A stretch of 64,000 bases of DNA, from the NCBI RefSeq assembly GCF_025486315.1, contig NZ_JAOOPY010000016.1, forward strand, positions 84,037 to 148,036. The letters are read 5' to 3'. Positions 58,161 to 64,000 of this stretch are shown here, piece after piece. The DNA comes from Variovorax sp. N23 (lineage in GTDB: Bacteria; Pseudomonadota; Gammaproteobacteria; Burkholderiales; Burkholderiaceae_C). Position numbers and translations under genes: made by a program. How positions within the stretch are numbered: the first letter of the stretch is position 1; each line of letters opens with the position of its first letter. The notes beneath the pieces are model-generated. The model worked only from the letters and a program-made list of their open reading frames with translations, was not told the origin of the DNA and did no database searches.

Positions 58161-60068
58161 TCAACGCTTGTGTTGAATGTCGTCGGCGATCTTTTGCGAG
58201 AACGCCTCTACCGACATGGCACCGAGGTCAACATTGCCTCGGGCGCGCACTGCGACGGCACCTGCTTCCTTCTCCTTGTCGCCTACGACGAGGATGTACG
58301 GGAGCTTTTGCAACGAATGCTTCCGTATTTTATACGTAATCTTCTCGTTGTGCAGATCGAGCTGAACTCTAAGCCCTTGATTCTGCAGCGATTTCGCCAC
58401 TGATGCGGCGTAGTCGGCCTGCCCCTCGCTGATATTGAGCACCGCGACATGCACCGGCGCCAGCCACGCGGGCAACGCGCCGGAGTGGTGTTCGATGAGC
58501 ATGCCGATGAAGCGCTCGAGGCTGCCGACGATGGCGCGATGCAGCATCACGGGGTGCGCGCGGCCGCTCGTCTCCGTCACGTACTCGCCCCCCAAGCGCT
58601 CGGCCGTGTTGAAGTCCACCTGCATCGTGCCGCACTGCCATTGGCGGCCCAGCGCGTCCTTGAGCGTGTATTCGATCTTGGGGCCGTAGAAGGCACCGTC
58701 GCCCGGCGAGATGATGAAGTCCACCCCCGAACGGCGCAGCGCCTCCATGACCGCGTGCTCGGCCTTGTCCCACAGTTCGTCAGAGCCCACGCGGTTGTCC
58801 GGCCGCGTGGCGACCTTGTAGAGGATGTCCGTGAAGCCGAAGTCGGCATACACCTTCTGCAGCTGCGCCGTGTAGTTGACGCACTCTTCCAGGATCTGGT
58901 CTTCCGTGCAGAAGATGTGACCATCGTCCTGCGTGAAGCCGCGCACGCGCATGATGCCGTGCAGCGCGCCGCTCGGCTCGTTGCGGTGGCACTGGCCGAA
59001 CTCGCCGTAGCGCAACGGCAGGTCGCGGTAGCTGCGCAGGTCGCTCTTGAAGATCAGCACATGGCCCGGGCAGTTCATCGGCTTGAGCGCGTACTCGCGC
59101 TTCTCCGACTCCGTCGTGAACATGTTGTCGCGGTAGTTCTGCCAGTGGCCCGTCTTCTCCCACAGGCTCTTGTCGAGGATCTGCGGCCCCTTCACCTCCC
59201 AGTAGCCCGTGTCGCGGTAGATCGCCCGCATGTACTGCTCGACGGCCTGCCACACCGCCCAGCCCTTGGGGTGCCAGAACACCACGCCCGGCGCCACTTC
59301 GTCGATGTGGAACAGGTCGAGTTCCTTGCCCAGCTTGCGATGGTCGCGCTTCTCGGCTTCCTCGATGCGCTGGATGTACTGCTCGAGCTGCTTCTTGTCG
59401 GCCCAGGCCGTGCCGTAGATGCGCTGCAGCTGCTCGTTCTTGGCGTCGCCGCGCCAGTAGGCGCCGGCCAGCTTCGTGAGCTTGAAGACCTTCAGGAAGC
59501 GCGTGTTCGGCACGTGCGGGCCGCGGCACATGTCGACGTATTCCTGGTGGTAGTAGAGGCCCATCGCCTGCTCGTCGGGCATGTCCTCGACCAGGCGCAG
59601 CTTGTAGTCCTCGCCACGCGACCTGAAGACCTCGATCACCTCGGCACGCGGCGTCATCTTCTTGACGACGTCGTAGTCCTGCGCGATCAGCACCTTCATG
59701 CGCTCTTCGATCGCCGCCATGTCTTCAGGCGTGAAGGGGCGCTCGTACGAGATGTCGTAGTAGAAGCCTTCGTCGATCACCGGCCCGATGACCATCTTGG
59801 CCGTCGGGTACAGCTGCTTGACCGCGTGGCCAACCAGGTGGGCCGTGGAGTGGCGAATGATCTCCAGGCCCTCCTCGTCCTTCGGCGTAATGATCTGCAG
59901 CCTGGCATCGTGGTCGATGATGTCACTGGCGTCGACGAGCTTGCCGTCGACCTTGCCGGCCACCGTCATCTTGGCGAGGCCTGGGCCGATGGATTGGGCC
60001 ACGTCGGCCACCGACACCGGGCCGGGATACTCGCGCTGCGAGTTGTCAGGAAGCGTGATCTGGATCAT
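58161..60068 (-). CDS. thrS: Threonyl-tRNA synthetase
   Basis: 635 residues. N-terminal TGS domain (MIQITLPDNSQREYPGPVSVADVAQSIGPGLAKMTVAGKVDGKLVD). Editing domain with HSTAHLVGHAVKQLYP and the zinc-like HHQEYVDMCRGPHVPNT region. Catalytic core with motif 2 LRYGEFGQCHRNEPSGALHGIMRVRGFTQDDGHIFC and zinc ligand Cys in MNCPGHV, and a C-terminal anticodon domain (HVAVLNISEGQADYAASVAKSL). It is the first protein gene of the operon and follows an apparent Thr-codon attenuator by 28 bases. Confidence 0.97.
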   Translation of the reverse strand: MIQITLPDNSQREYPGPVSVADVAQSIGPGLAKMTVAGKVDGKLVDASDIIDHDARLQIITPKDEEGLEIIRHSTAHLVGHAVKQLYPTAKMVIGPVIDEGFYYDISYERPFTPEDMAAIEERMKVLIAQDYDVVKKMTPRAEVIEVFRSRGEDYKLRLVEDMPDEQAMGLYYHQEYVDMCRGPHVPNTRFLKVFKLTKLAGAYWRGDAKNEQLQRIYGTAWADKKQLEQYIQRIEEAEKRDHRKLGKELDLFHIDEVAPGVVFWHPKGWAVWQAVEQYMRAIYRDTGYWEVKGPQILDKSLWEKTGHWQNYRDNMFTTESEKREYALKPMNCPGHVLIFKSDLRSYRDLPLRYGEFGQCHRNEPSGALHGIMRVRGFTQDDGHIFCTEDQILEECVNYTAQLQKVYADFGFTDILYKVATRPDNRVGSDELWDKAEHAVMEALRRSGVDFIISPGDGAFYGPKIEYTLKDALGRQWQCGTMQVDFNTAERLGGEYVTETSGRAHPVMLHRAIVGSLERFIGMLIEHHSGALPAWLAPVHVAVLNISEGQADYAASVAKSLQNQGLRVQLDLHNEKITYKIRKHSLQKLPYILVVGDKEKEAGAVAVRARGNVDLGAMSVEAFSQKIADDIQHKR

Positions 60069-60095
60069 GGAGAAAACCTCGGACTGAAAAACAAA

Positions 60096-60117
60096 AAAGC
60101 GCGGGGGACCGCGCTTT
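60096..60117 (-). terminator. Attenuator terminator of the thrS leader
   Basis: On the minus strand AAAGCGCGG-TCCC-CCGCGCTTT, a perfect 9-bp stem followed by a U-rich tail (six T then GTTTTT), 28 bases before the thrS ATG. The 5' arm core GCGCGG can alternatively pair with CCGCGC at 60148-60153 just after the leader stop. Confidence 0.85.
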
Positions 60118-60154
60118 GTTCTGGTGATACGACTGGCGGACCAGCGTGCGCGGA

Positions 60155-60217
60155 TTACCGGCGCGTTCCTTCGTGGGAAGCGCCGCGGGTGGCACGGGCC
60201 GTAGTTCGCGGTGTCAT
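60155..60217 (-). CDS. Threonine-rich leader peptide of thrS
   Basis: 20 residues, MTPRTTARATRGASHEGTRR, with Thr at 2, 5, 6, 10 and 18 and Arg at 4, 8, 11, 19, 20. An AAAGG box lies ten bases before the ATG. The stop TAA sits in the loop of a hairpin formed by GCGCCGG (60158-60164) and CCGCGC (60148-60153). Thr18 is at the foot of that hairpin, so a ribosome stalled there for lack of Thr-tRNA would cover the first arm and free CCGCGC to pair with the terminator's 5' arm. No homologue is claimed; the reading is from the sequence alone. Confidence 0.7.
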   Translation of the reverse strand: MTPRTTARATRGASHEGTRR

Positions 60218-60263
60218 AACCAGACTGCCTTTCTCGCTCTTGTGGGTGAGACAGAAGCTTGCA

Positions 60264-60269
60264 ATTCTA
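60264..60269 (-). promoter_or_regulatory. Probable -10 box of the thrS operon
   Basis: TAGAAT on the minus strand, one mismatch to TATAAT, between the aceA terminator and the leader peptide. The start would be near 60257, about 40 bases before the leader ATG. A -35 box is not convincing. Confidence 0.5.
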
Positions 60270-60284
60270 TCCGCAGCACGAAAA

Positions 60285-60306
60285 AAGCCCGGCGCGGGCC
60301 GGGCTT
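60285..60306 (-). terminator. Intrinsic terminator after aceA
   Basis: AAGCCCGG-CCCGCG-CCGGGCTT on the minus strand, an 8-bp stem followed by TTTTTT, 22 bases after the aceA stop. It separates aceA from the thrS operon. Confidence 0.9.
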
Positions 60307-60327
60307 GGATGTGGCGGCGGCGCGACC

Positions 60328-61647
60328 TCAGTGGAACTGCTCTTCCTCGGTCGAACCGGTCAGCGCCGTGACGCTGGACTTGCCGCCCTGGATCACCGTG
60401 GTCACCTCGTCGAAGTAGCCGGTGCCGACCTCCTGCTGGTGCGACACGAAGGTGTAGCCGCGCTCGCGTGCCGCGAACTCGGGTTCCTGCACCTTCTCGA
60501 CATAGGCCGACATGCCGCGCTGCGCGTAGTCCTGCGCCAGATCGAACATGTTGAACCACATCGAGTGGATGCCGGCCAGCGTGATGAACTGGTACTTGTA
60601 GCCCATGGCACCGAGTTCCTTCTGGAACTTGGCGATGGTCGCGTCGTCGAGGTTCTTCTTCCAGTTGAACGACGGCGAGCAGTTGTAGGCCAGCAGCTTG
60701 CCCGGGTGCACCTTGTGCACGGCTTCGGCGAACTTGCGGGCGAACTCGAGGTCCGGCGTGCCCGTCTCGCACCACACCAGGTCGGCGTAGTGCGCGTAGG
60801 CCACGGCGCGGCTGATGGCCTGGTCCATGCCCTTCTTCGTGCGGTAGAAGCCTTCGGCCGTGCGCTCGCCGGTGATGAAGGGCTTGTCGTTCTCGTCGTA
60901 GTCGCTGGTGATCAGGTCGGCGGCCTCGGCGTCGGTGCGGGCGATGACCAAGGTCGGCGTGCCGCACACGTCGGCCGCCATGCGCGCGGCGATGAGTTTC
61001 TGCACGGCCTCGGTCGTCGGCACCAGCACCTTGCCGCCCATGTGGCCGCACTTCTTCACCGATGCGAGCTGGTCCTCGAAGTGCACGCCACCGGCTCCCG
61101 CCTTGATCATCGCCTTCATCAGTTCGAAGGCGTTGAGCACGCCGCCGAAGCCGGCTTCGGCGTCCGCCACGATCGGCGCGAAGTAATCGACGTAGCCCGC
61201 GTCGCCCGGGTTGGTGCCCTTCGACCACTGGATCTCGTCGGCACGGCGGAAGGTGTTGTTGATCCGCTCGACGACGGTCGGCACCGAATCCACCGGGTAC
61301 AGCGACTGGTCGGGGTACATCGACGCGTAGCTGTTGTTGTCTGCGGCCACCTGCCAGCCCGACAGGTAGATCGCCTTGATGCCGGCCTTGACCTGCTGCA
61401 TGGCCTGGCCGCCGGTGAGTGCGCCAAGGCAGTTGACGTAGGGCTCGCTGTGCACGAGGTCCCAGAGCTTCTCTGCGCCGCGGCGCGCGAGGGTGTGCTC
61501 GATGGGGAAGGAACCGCGCAGCCGCACGACCTCGGCGGCGCTGTAGCCGCGCTTGATGCCCTTCCAGCGCGGGTTCGTGGCCCAGTCTTTCTCGAGGGCG
61601 GCGATCTGCTGTTCTCGGCTGAGTTGTTCGGTGAAGGTCTGCGGCAT
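60328..61647 (-). CDS. aceA: Isocitrate lyase
   Basis: Glyoxylate shunt enzyme that splits isocitrate to glyoxylate and succinate. 439 residues. The signature KKCGHMGGKVLVP holds the catalytic Cys, with the metal and substrate regions ADAEAGFGGVLNAFELMKAMIKAGAGGVHFEDQ and YNCSPSFNWKKNLDD. The ATG at 61647 begins MPQTFTEQLSREQQIAALEKDW, the usual start; upstream frame is leader. The 237 bases before it are AT-rich and contain a perfect palindrome and a second inverted repeat, so expression is surely regulated by carbon source. Confidence 0.96.
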   Translation of the reverse strand: MPQTFTEQLSREQQIAALEKDWATNPRWKGIKRGYSAAEVVRLRGSFPIEHTLARRGAEKLWDLVHSEPYVNCLGALTGGQAMQQVKAGIKAIYLSGWQVAADNNSYASMYPDQSLYPVDSVPTVVERINNTFRRADEIQWSKGTNPGDAGYVDYFAPIVADAEAGFGGVLNAFELMKAMIKAGAGGVHFEDQLASVKKCGHMGGKVLVPTTEAVQKLIAARMAADVCGTPTLVIARTDAEAADLITSDYDENDKPFITGERTAEGFYRTKKGMDQAISRAVAYAHYADLVWCETGTPDLEFARKFAEAVHKVHPGKLLAYNCSPSFNWKKNLDDATIAKFQKELGAMGYKYQFITLAGIHSMWFNMFDLAQDYAQRGMSAYVEKVQEPEFAARERGYTFVSHQQEVGTGYFDEVTTVIQGGKSSVTALTGSTEEEQFH

Positions 61648-61723
61648 GGTGACTCCGTTGCGGTTGATTGAATGAGGAAAGGCGCTGCGCCTTGGCATTC
61701 ACTGTACGGCGACACTCTTGTCT

Positions 61724-61743
61724 TATGTCTTATATAAGACATA
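61724..61743. promoter_or_regulatory. Perfect 20-bp palindrome upstream of aceA
   Basis: TATGTCTTATATAAGACATA, 77 bases before the aceA start and overlapping AT-rich promoter-like sequence; an extra TCTTAT half site adjoins it. Size, symmetry and the GTC...GAC flanks are like GntR/FadR-family operators. No regulator gene is adjacent. Confidence 0.7.
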
Positions 61744-61800
61744 TATTTTCTTCAATAAAAACAAGTACTTATCAATCTATTTTCTCAATGCAAAATACAA

Positions 61801-61817
61801 TTTCTCATATTGAGAAA
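61801..61817. promoter_or_regulatory. Second inverted repeat upstream of aceA
   Basis: TTTCTCA-TAT-TGAGAAA, 7-bp arms, 154 bases before aceA. It shares the core TCTCA-ATTGAGA with the higBA operator at 48561. It lies between aceA and the GGCT-like gene. Confidence 0.5.
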
Positions 61818-61884
61818 AAATAGTGCGATGCAGCATCAGCGAATCCCATATCGTGAAAGGCATTTCTGGAAATGAAATGCTGGC

Positions 61885-62280
61885 TCAGCGCCTGCACCAA
61901 TCGCCGCCGACGATCGCGGGCCGGCCGGACAGTCGCTCTGGATGGATCTCGTAGACCAGGCAGTTCAGCGCCTGGCCGGCTACCACCACCGGCACCTCCC
62001 GCCTGCGGTATTCACCCGATCCGTCGGCCTTCACTTCTTCGAGGATGTCGAGCGCGGCCTCGACCGCAGCCGTGATGCGGTAGACCTCGCCCACCACACG
62101 GCCGCCCGCGCCCAGAACGATCCCGGGGTAGGCCCCAAGGTCGTACAGACAAGCGTCGATCGATGCGGTGCCGACGAACAGGGGCAGCGGCCGGTAGCGT
62201 GCGATGTCGTTGCGCTCGCCGCAGCGCAGCGTGCCGTAGACGAACACATGGCGGGTCGCTTCTTCGGGTTCGGGCATCAT
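61885..62280 (-). CDS. Gamma-glutamylcyclotransferase-like (AIG2/GGCT) protein
   Basis: 131 residues. The fold signature HVFVYGTLRCGERN near residue 10, then FVGTASIDACLYDLGAYPGIVLGAGGRVVGEVYRI and LDILEEVKADGSGEYRRREVPV, all typical of the GGCT/YtfP family. Some members cyclise gamma-glutamyl groups; others have no known activity. A second ATG follows directly. It ends about 237 bases upstream of aceA and diverges from the EamA gene with 35 bases between. Confidence 0.87.
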   Translation of the reverse strand: MMPEPEEATRHVFVYGTLRCGERNDIARYRPLPLFVGTASIDACLYDLGAYPGIVLGAGGRVVGEVYRITAAVEAALDILEEVKADGSGEYRRREVPVVVAGQALNCLVYEIHPERLSGRPAIVGGDWCRR

Positions 62281-62315
62281 CGAAATCCAATCTCCAGCAT
62301 CGAAACGCCAGTCTA

Positions 62316-63254
62316 GTGAGCACCGCCGTCCACGATCCACGCCGCCTCGTCGCCTATGGCTGTCTGGCCTTGAGCATGTCTCTGGTGGGCGCTTACGTGG
62401 CGCTCTCCAAGCCGCTCGTTGCCGCCTTTCCCGTGCTGTTGCTGGCCTGGCTGCGCTTCGGCATCGCCGCGCTGGCCATGCCGCACTGGCTGCGCCGCCC
62501 GGCCGACGAAGCGCCGATGACGCGGCGCACGCGCGGGCTCGTCTTCCTCGAATCCTTCCTCGGCAACTTCATGTTCTCGATCTGCATGCTCTTCGGCGTC
62601 AGCCTGACGAGCGCGGTGTCGGCCGGCGTGATCATGGCGTCCATTCCGGCCGTGGTCGCGGTCGCGAGCTGGCTCTTCCTGCGTGAGCGCATCGGCTGGC
62701 GCATCGGCATGGCCATCGGCTGCGCCGCCATCGGCATCGGCCTGCTGGCACTGACGCCCGCGCATGCGCCCGCCGACAGCGCGGCACCGCGCGCGTCGAT
62801 GCCGTGGCTCGGCAACGTGCTGGTGTTCTGCGCCGTGCTGTGCGAAGCGTCGTATGCCGTCATCGGCAAGTCGCTGACCGGACGACTCGGCCCCAAGCGC
62901 ATCTCGTCGCTCATCAACCTCTGGGGCTTCGTGCTGTCGACGCCCCTGGGCATCTGGTTCGCGCTGCATTTCGATTTCGGCGCTGTCAGCGCGGGCATCT
63001 GGGCGCTGCTCGTCGTGTACGCGCTGGCAGCGAGCATCTGGACCGTGTGGCTCTGGATGACCGGCCTGCAGCGCGTGCCTGCGGCGCAGGCCGGCGTGTT
63101 CACCGTGATGCTGCCGGTCAGCGCGGCCGTCGTCGGCGTCGTGGTGCTCGGAGAAACACTCAGCATGCCGCAGATCGGTGCCTTCGCGATGGCCCTGGCG
63201 GGTGTCGTTCTCGCCACCTGGCCATCACGCAATTCGACGCCCGTGACGCGCTGA
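62316..63254 (+). CDS. EamA/DMT family transporter
   Basis: 312 residues with about ten hydrophobic segments in two EamA repeats (SLVGAYVALSKPLVAAFPVLLLAWLRFGIAALAMP and LAASIWTVWLWMTGLQRVPAAQAGVFTVMLPVSAAVVGVVVLGETLS). The GTG at 62316 gives a complete first repeat; no ribosome box is seen. Substrate unknown. The second EamA protein in this window but not a recent copy of the one at 43027. Confidence 0.88.
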   Translation: MSTAVHDPRRLVAYGCLALSMSLVGAYVALSKPLVAAFPVLLLAWLRFGIAALAMPHWLRRPADEAPMTRRTRGLVFLESFLGNFMFSICMLFGVSLTSAVSAGVIMASIPAVVAVASWLFLRERIGWRIGMAIGCAAIGIGLLALTPAHAPADSAAPRASMPWLGNVLVFCAVLCEASYAVIGKSLTGRLGPKRISSLINLWGFVLSTPLGIWFALHFDFGAVSAGIWALLVVYALAASIWTVWLWMTGLQRVPAAQAGVFTVMLPVSAAVVGVVVLGETLSMPQIGAFAMALAGVVLATWPSRNSTPVTR

Positions 63255-63318
63255 GCAAGCAACGCGTGCGCCCAGAGCGATGAAAGCACCGCTTTCCCCT
63301 CTGAAAAAACAACAGCCC

Positions 63319-63405
63319 CCAATGAAAAAGTCCCGTTTTCCCTTGGAAACGCGTTTTTTCTCCTTTAGCATCCGCCTTGCCAGTGGAGACGCAGTTTTTC
63401 ATTGG
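63319..63405 (+). promoter_or_regulatory. Promoter flanked by a long 11-bp inverted repeat
   Basis: CCAATGAAAAA (63319-63329) and TTTTTCATTGG (63395-63405) are perfect inverted copies 65 bases apart. Between them lie TTGGAA and TAGCAT spaced by 16 bases, a plausible sigma-70 promoter, and the partial hairpin CGTTTTCC/GGAAACG. One arm is upstream and the other downstream of the predicted start. Confidence 0.55.
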
Positions 63406-63436
63406 TGAAATGTCCAACCAAAAAAGGAAATCAACC

Positions 63437-63859
63437 ATGGCAACTGCAAAGAAGGCTCCGGCCAAAAAGGCTCCCGCAAAGAAGGCTGCACCGGCCAAGA
63501 AGGCGGCAGCACCTGCGAAGAAGGCGGCTCCGGCCAAGAAGGCTGCGCCCGCCAAGAAGGCCGCTCCGGCCAAGAAGGCACCTGCGAAGAAGGCTGCACC
63601 CGCCAAGAAGCGCACGCCCAACGCAGCGTTCATGAAGGCCCTGACCCCCAGCCCGGCACTCGCCGCTGTCGTGGGCTCGACGCCGCTGCCGCGCACCGCC
63701 GTCGTGAGCAAGCTGTGGGACTACATCAAGAAGAACAACCTGCAGGACAAGGCCAACAAGCGCAACATCAACGCCGACGCCAAGCTGAAGGAAATCTTCG
63801 GCAAGGCCCAGGTCTCGATGTTCGAGCTCGCCGCCCTGATCGGCAAGCACGTCAAGTGA
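63437..63859 (+). CDS. Histone H1-like/SWIB domain protein
   Basis: 140 residues. Residues 1-57 are Lys/Ala/Pro repeats (PAKKAAPAKK) like histone H1 tails. Residues 58-140 form a SWIB/MDM2-type domain: TPNAAFMKALTPSPALAAVVGSTPLPRTAVVSKLWDYIKKNNLQDKANKRNINADAKLKEIFGKAQVSMFELAALIGKHV. Small nucleoid-associated proteins of this build occur in Burkholderiales and chlamydiae; DNA binding and a chromatin role are likely, unproven here. AAAGGAAA lies before the ATG. Ended by a strong terminator. Confidence 0.93.
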   Translation: MATAKKAPAKKAPAKKAAPAKKAAAPAKKAAPAKKAAPAKKAAPAKKAPAKKAAPAKKRTPNAAFMKALTPSPALAAVVGSTPLPRTAVVSKLWDYIKKNNLQDKANKRNINADAKLKEIFGKAQVSMFELAALIGKHVK

Positions 63860-63890
63860 GCCTCCGCGGCGCCTCGTGCGCCGCATCGAA

Positions 63891-63917
63891 AAAGCCGGCA
63901 ACCGCCGGCTTTTTTTT
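63891..63917 (+). terminator. Intrinsic terminator after the SWIB gene
   Basis: AAAGCCGGC-AACC-GCCGGCTTT with a run of eight T. Ends the SWIB gene transcript. Confidence 0.95.
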
Positions 63918-63976
63918 CGTCTGTGACCCGTCCTACCCAGCGTTGACACCTCGACCTTGCAGAAAGGGCAGGTGTC

Positions 63977-64000
63977 ATGGAATCGAGTGTCAAGCGCACA
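63977..64000 (+). CDS. Possible start of a further gene, cut by the window edge
   Basis: ATG at 63977 with AGG six bases upstream reads MESSVKRT to the end of the window. Eight residues are too few to identify anything. Confidence 0.25.

Noticed and set aside
60090..60270. T-box riboswitch before thrS
   Set aside because: No T-box consensus sequence or stem I features; T-boxes are essentially absent from betaproteobacteria. The leader-peptide attenuator fits better.
63440..63610. Tandem repeats in the SWIB gene as a CRISPR-like array
   Set aside because: In-frame coding repeats for the AKKAAP tail; no spacers.

Overview
The window looks like chromosomal DNA from a high-GC betaproteobacterium of the order Burkholderiales, most likely a Comamonadaceae member of the Variovorax/Acidovorax type. 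The evidence is the neighbourhoods: folC-SPOR-cvpA-purF, thrS-infC-rpmI-rplT-pheST-ihfA-merR followed by tRNA-Pro, pcm-rhodanese-tolC-waaA, and prfB with its programmed frameshift. Genes are tightly packed, often with 4-base ATGA/GTGA overlaps, and GTG and TTG starts are common. Long antisense open frames are frequent and are GC-bias shadows. Species cannot be fixed from the sequence alone.

Layout. 1-11.8 kb is housekeeping: purF (partial), cvpA, a SPOR protein and folC on the minus strand; an ArsC-like reductase, a secreted protein, ppnP and argG on the plus strand; murB with a GRDP-like membrane protein; yajQ; a retropepsin-like protease; then ridA, plsY, ybaK and an aldo/keto reductase. 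12-19.1 kb is an alpha/beta hydrolase followed by a signalling operon: a triple-receiver hybrid kinase, CheR, CheB and a receiver-kinase. 19.2-24.7 kb holds prfB, a HAD phosphatase, pepN and fbp, then tRNA-Thr(CGT). A small toxin-antitoxin pair sits directly behind that tRNA (24.9-25.6 kb). 25.6-34.9 kb: Lrp regulator/dadA, a GGDEF-EAL protein, an AEC transporter, a TonB receptor with a small His-rich partner, and msrA. 35-48.3 kb: TetR, pcm, rhodanese, tolC, waaA, a phosphohexomutase, the alkylation-repair cluster Ada-AlkA/ogt/EamA, a DUF1345 protein, a MocR regulator and two multiheme cytochromes c.

48.3-52.0 kb is the one clearly accessory stretch: a HigBA toxin-antitoxin system, several small orphan genes, a DUF4236 protein and the C-terminal remnant of a tyrosine recombinase, ending at tRNA-Pro(GGG), a typical integration site. 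52.1-60.3 kb (minus strand) is the translation operon thrS-infC-rpmI-rplT-pheS-pheT-ihfA-merR. 60.3-64.0 kb: aceA with an AT-rich regulatory region, a GGCT-like protein, an EamA transporter and a histone-H1-like/SWIB protein.

The most interesting signal is the leader of thrS (60.09-60.27 kb). It holds a promoter-like -10 box, a 20-codon open frame with five Thr codons, and an intrinsic terminator immediately before thrS. Mutually exclusive pairings (GCGCCGG / CCGCGC / GCGCGG / CCGCGC) place the leader stop codon in the loop of the first hairpin. This is the layout of ribosome-mediated attenuation and would make the thrS-infC operon threonine-responsive. Other notable signals are a probable AUC start for infC, a perfect 20-bp palindrome upstream of aceA, a shared TCTCA-ATTGAGA palindrome at higBA and aceA, repeated leaderless-type promoters, and an 11-bp inverted repeat flanking the SWIB-gene promoter.
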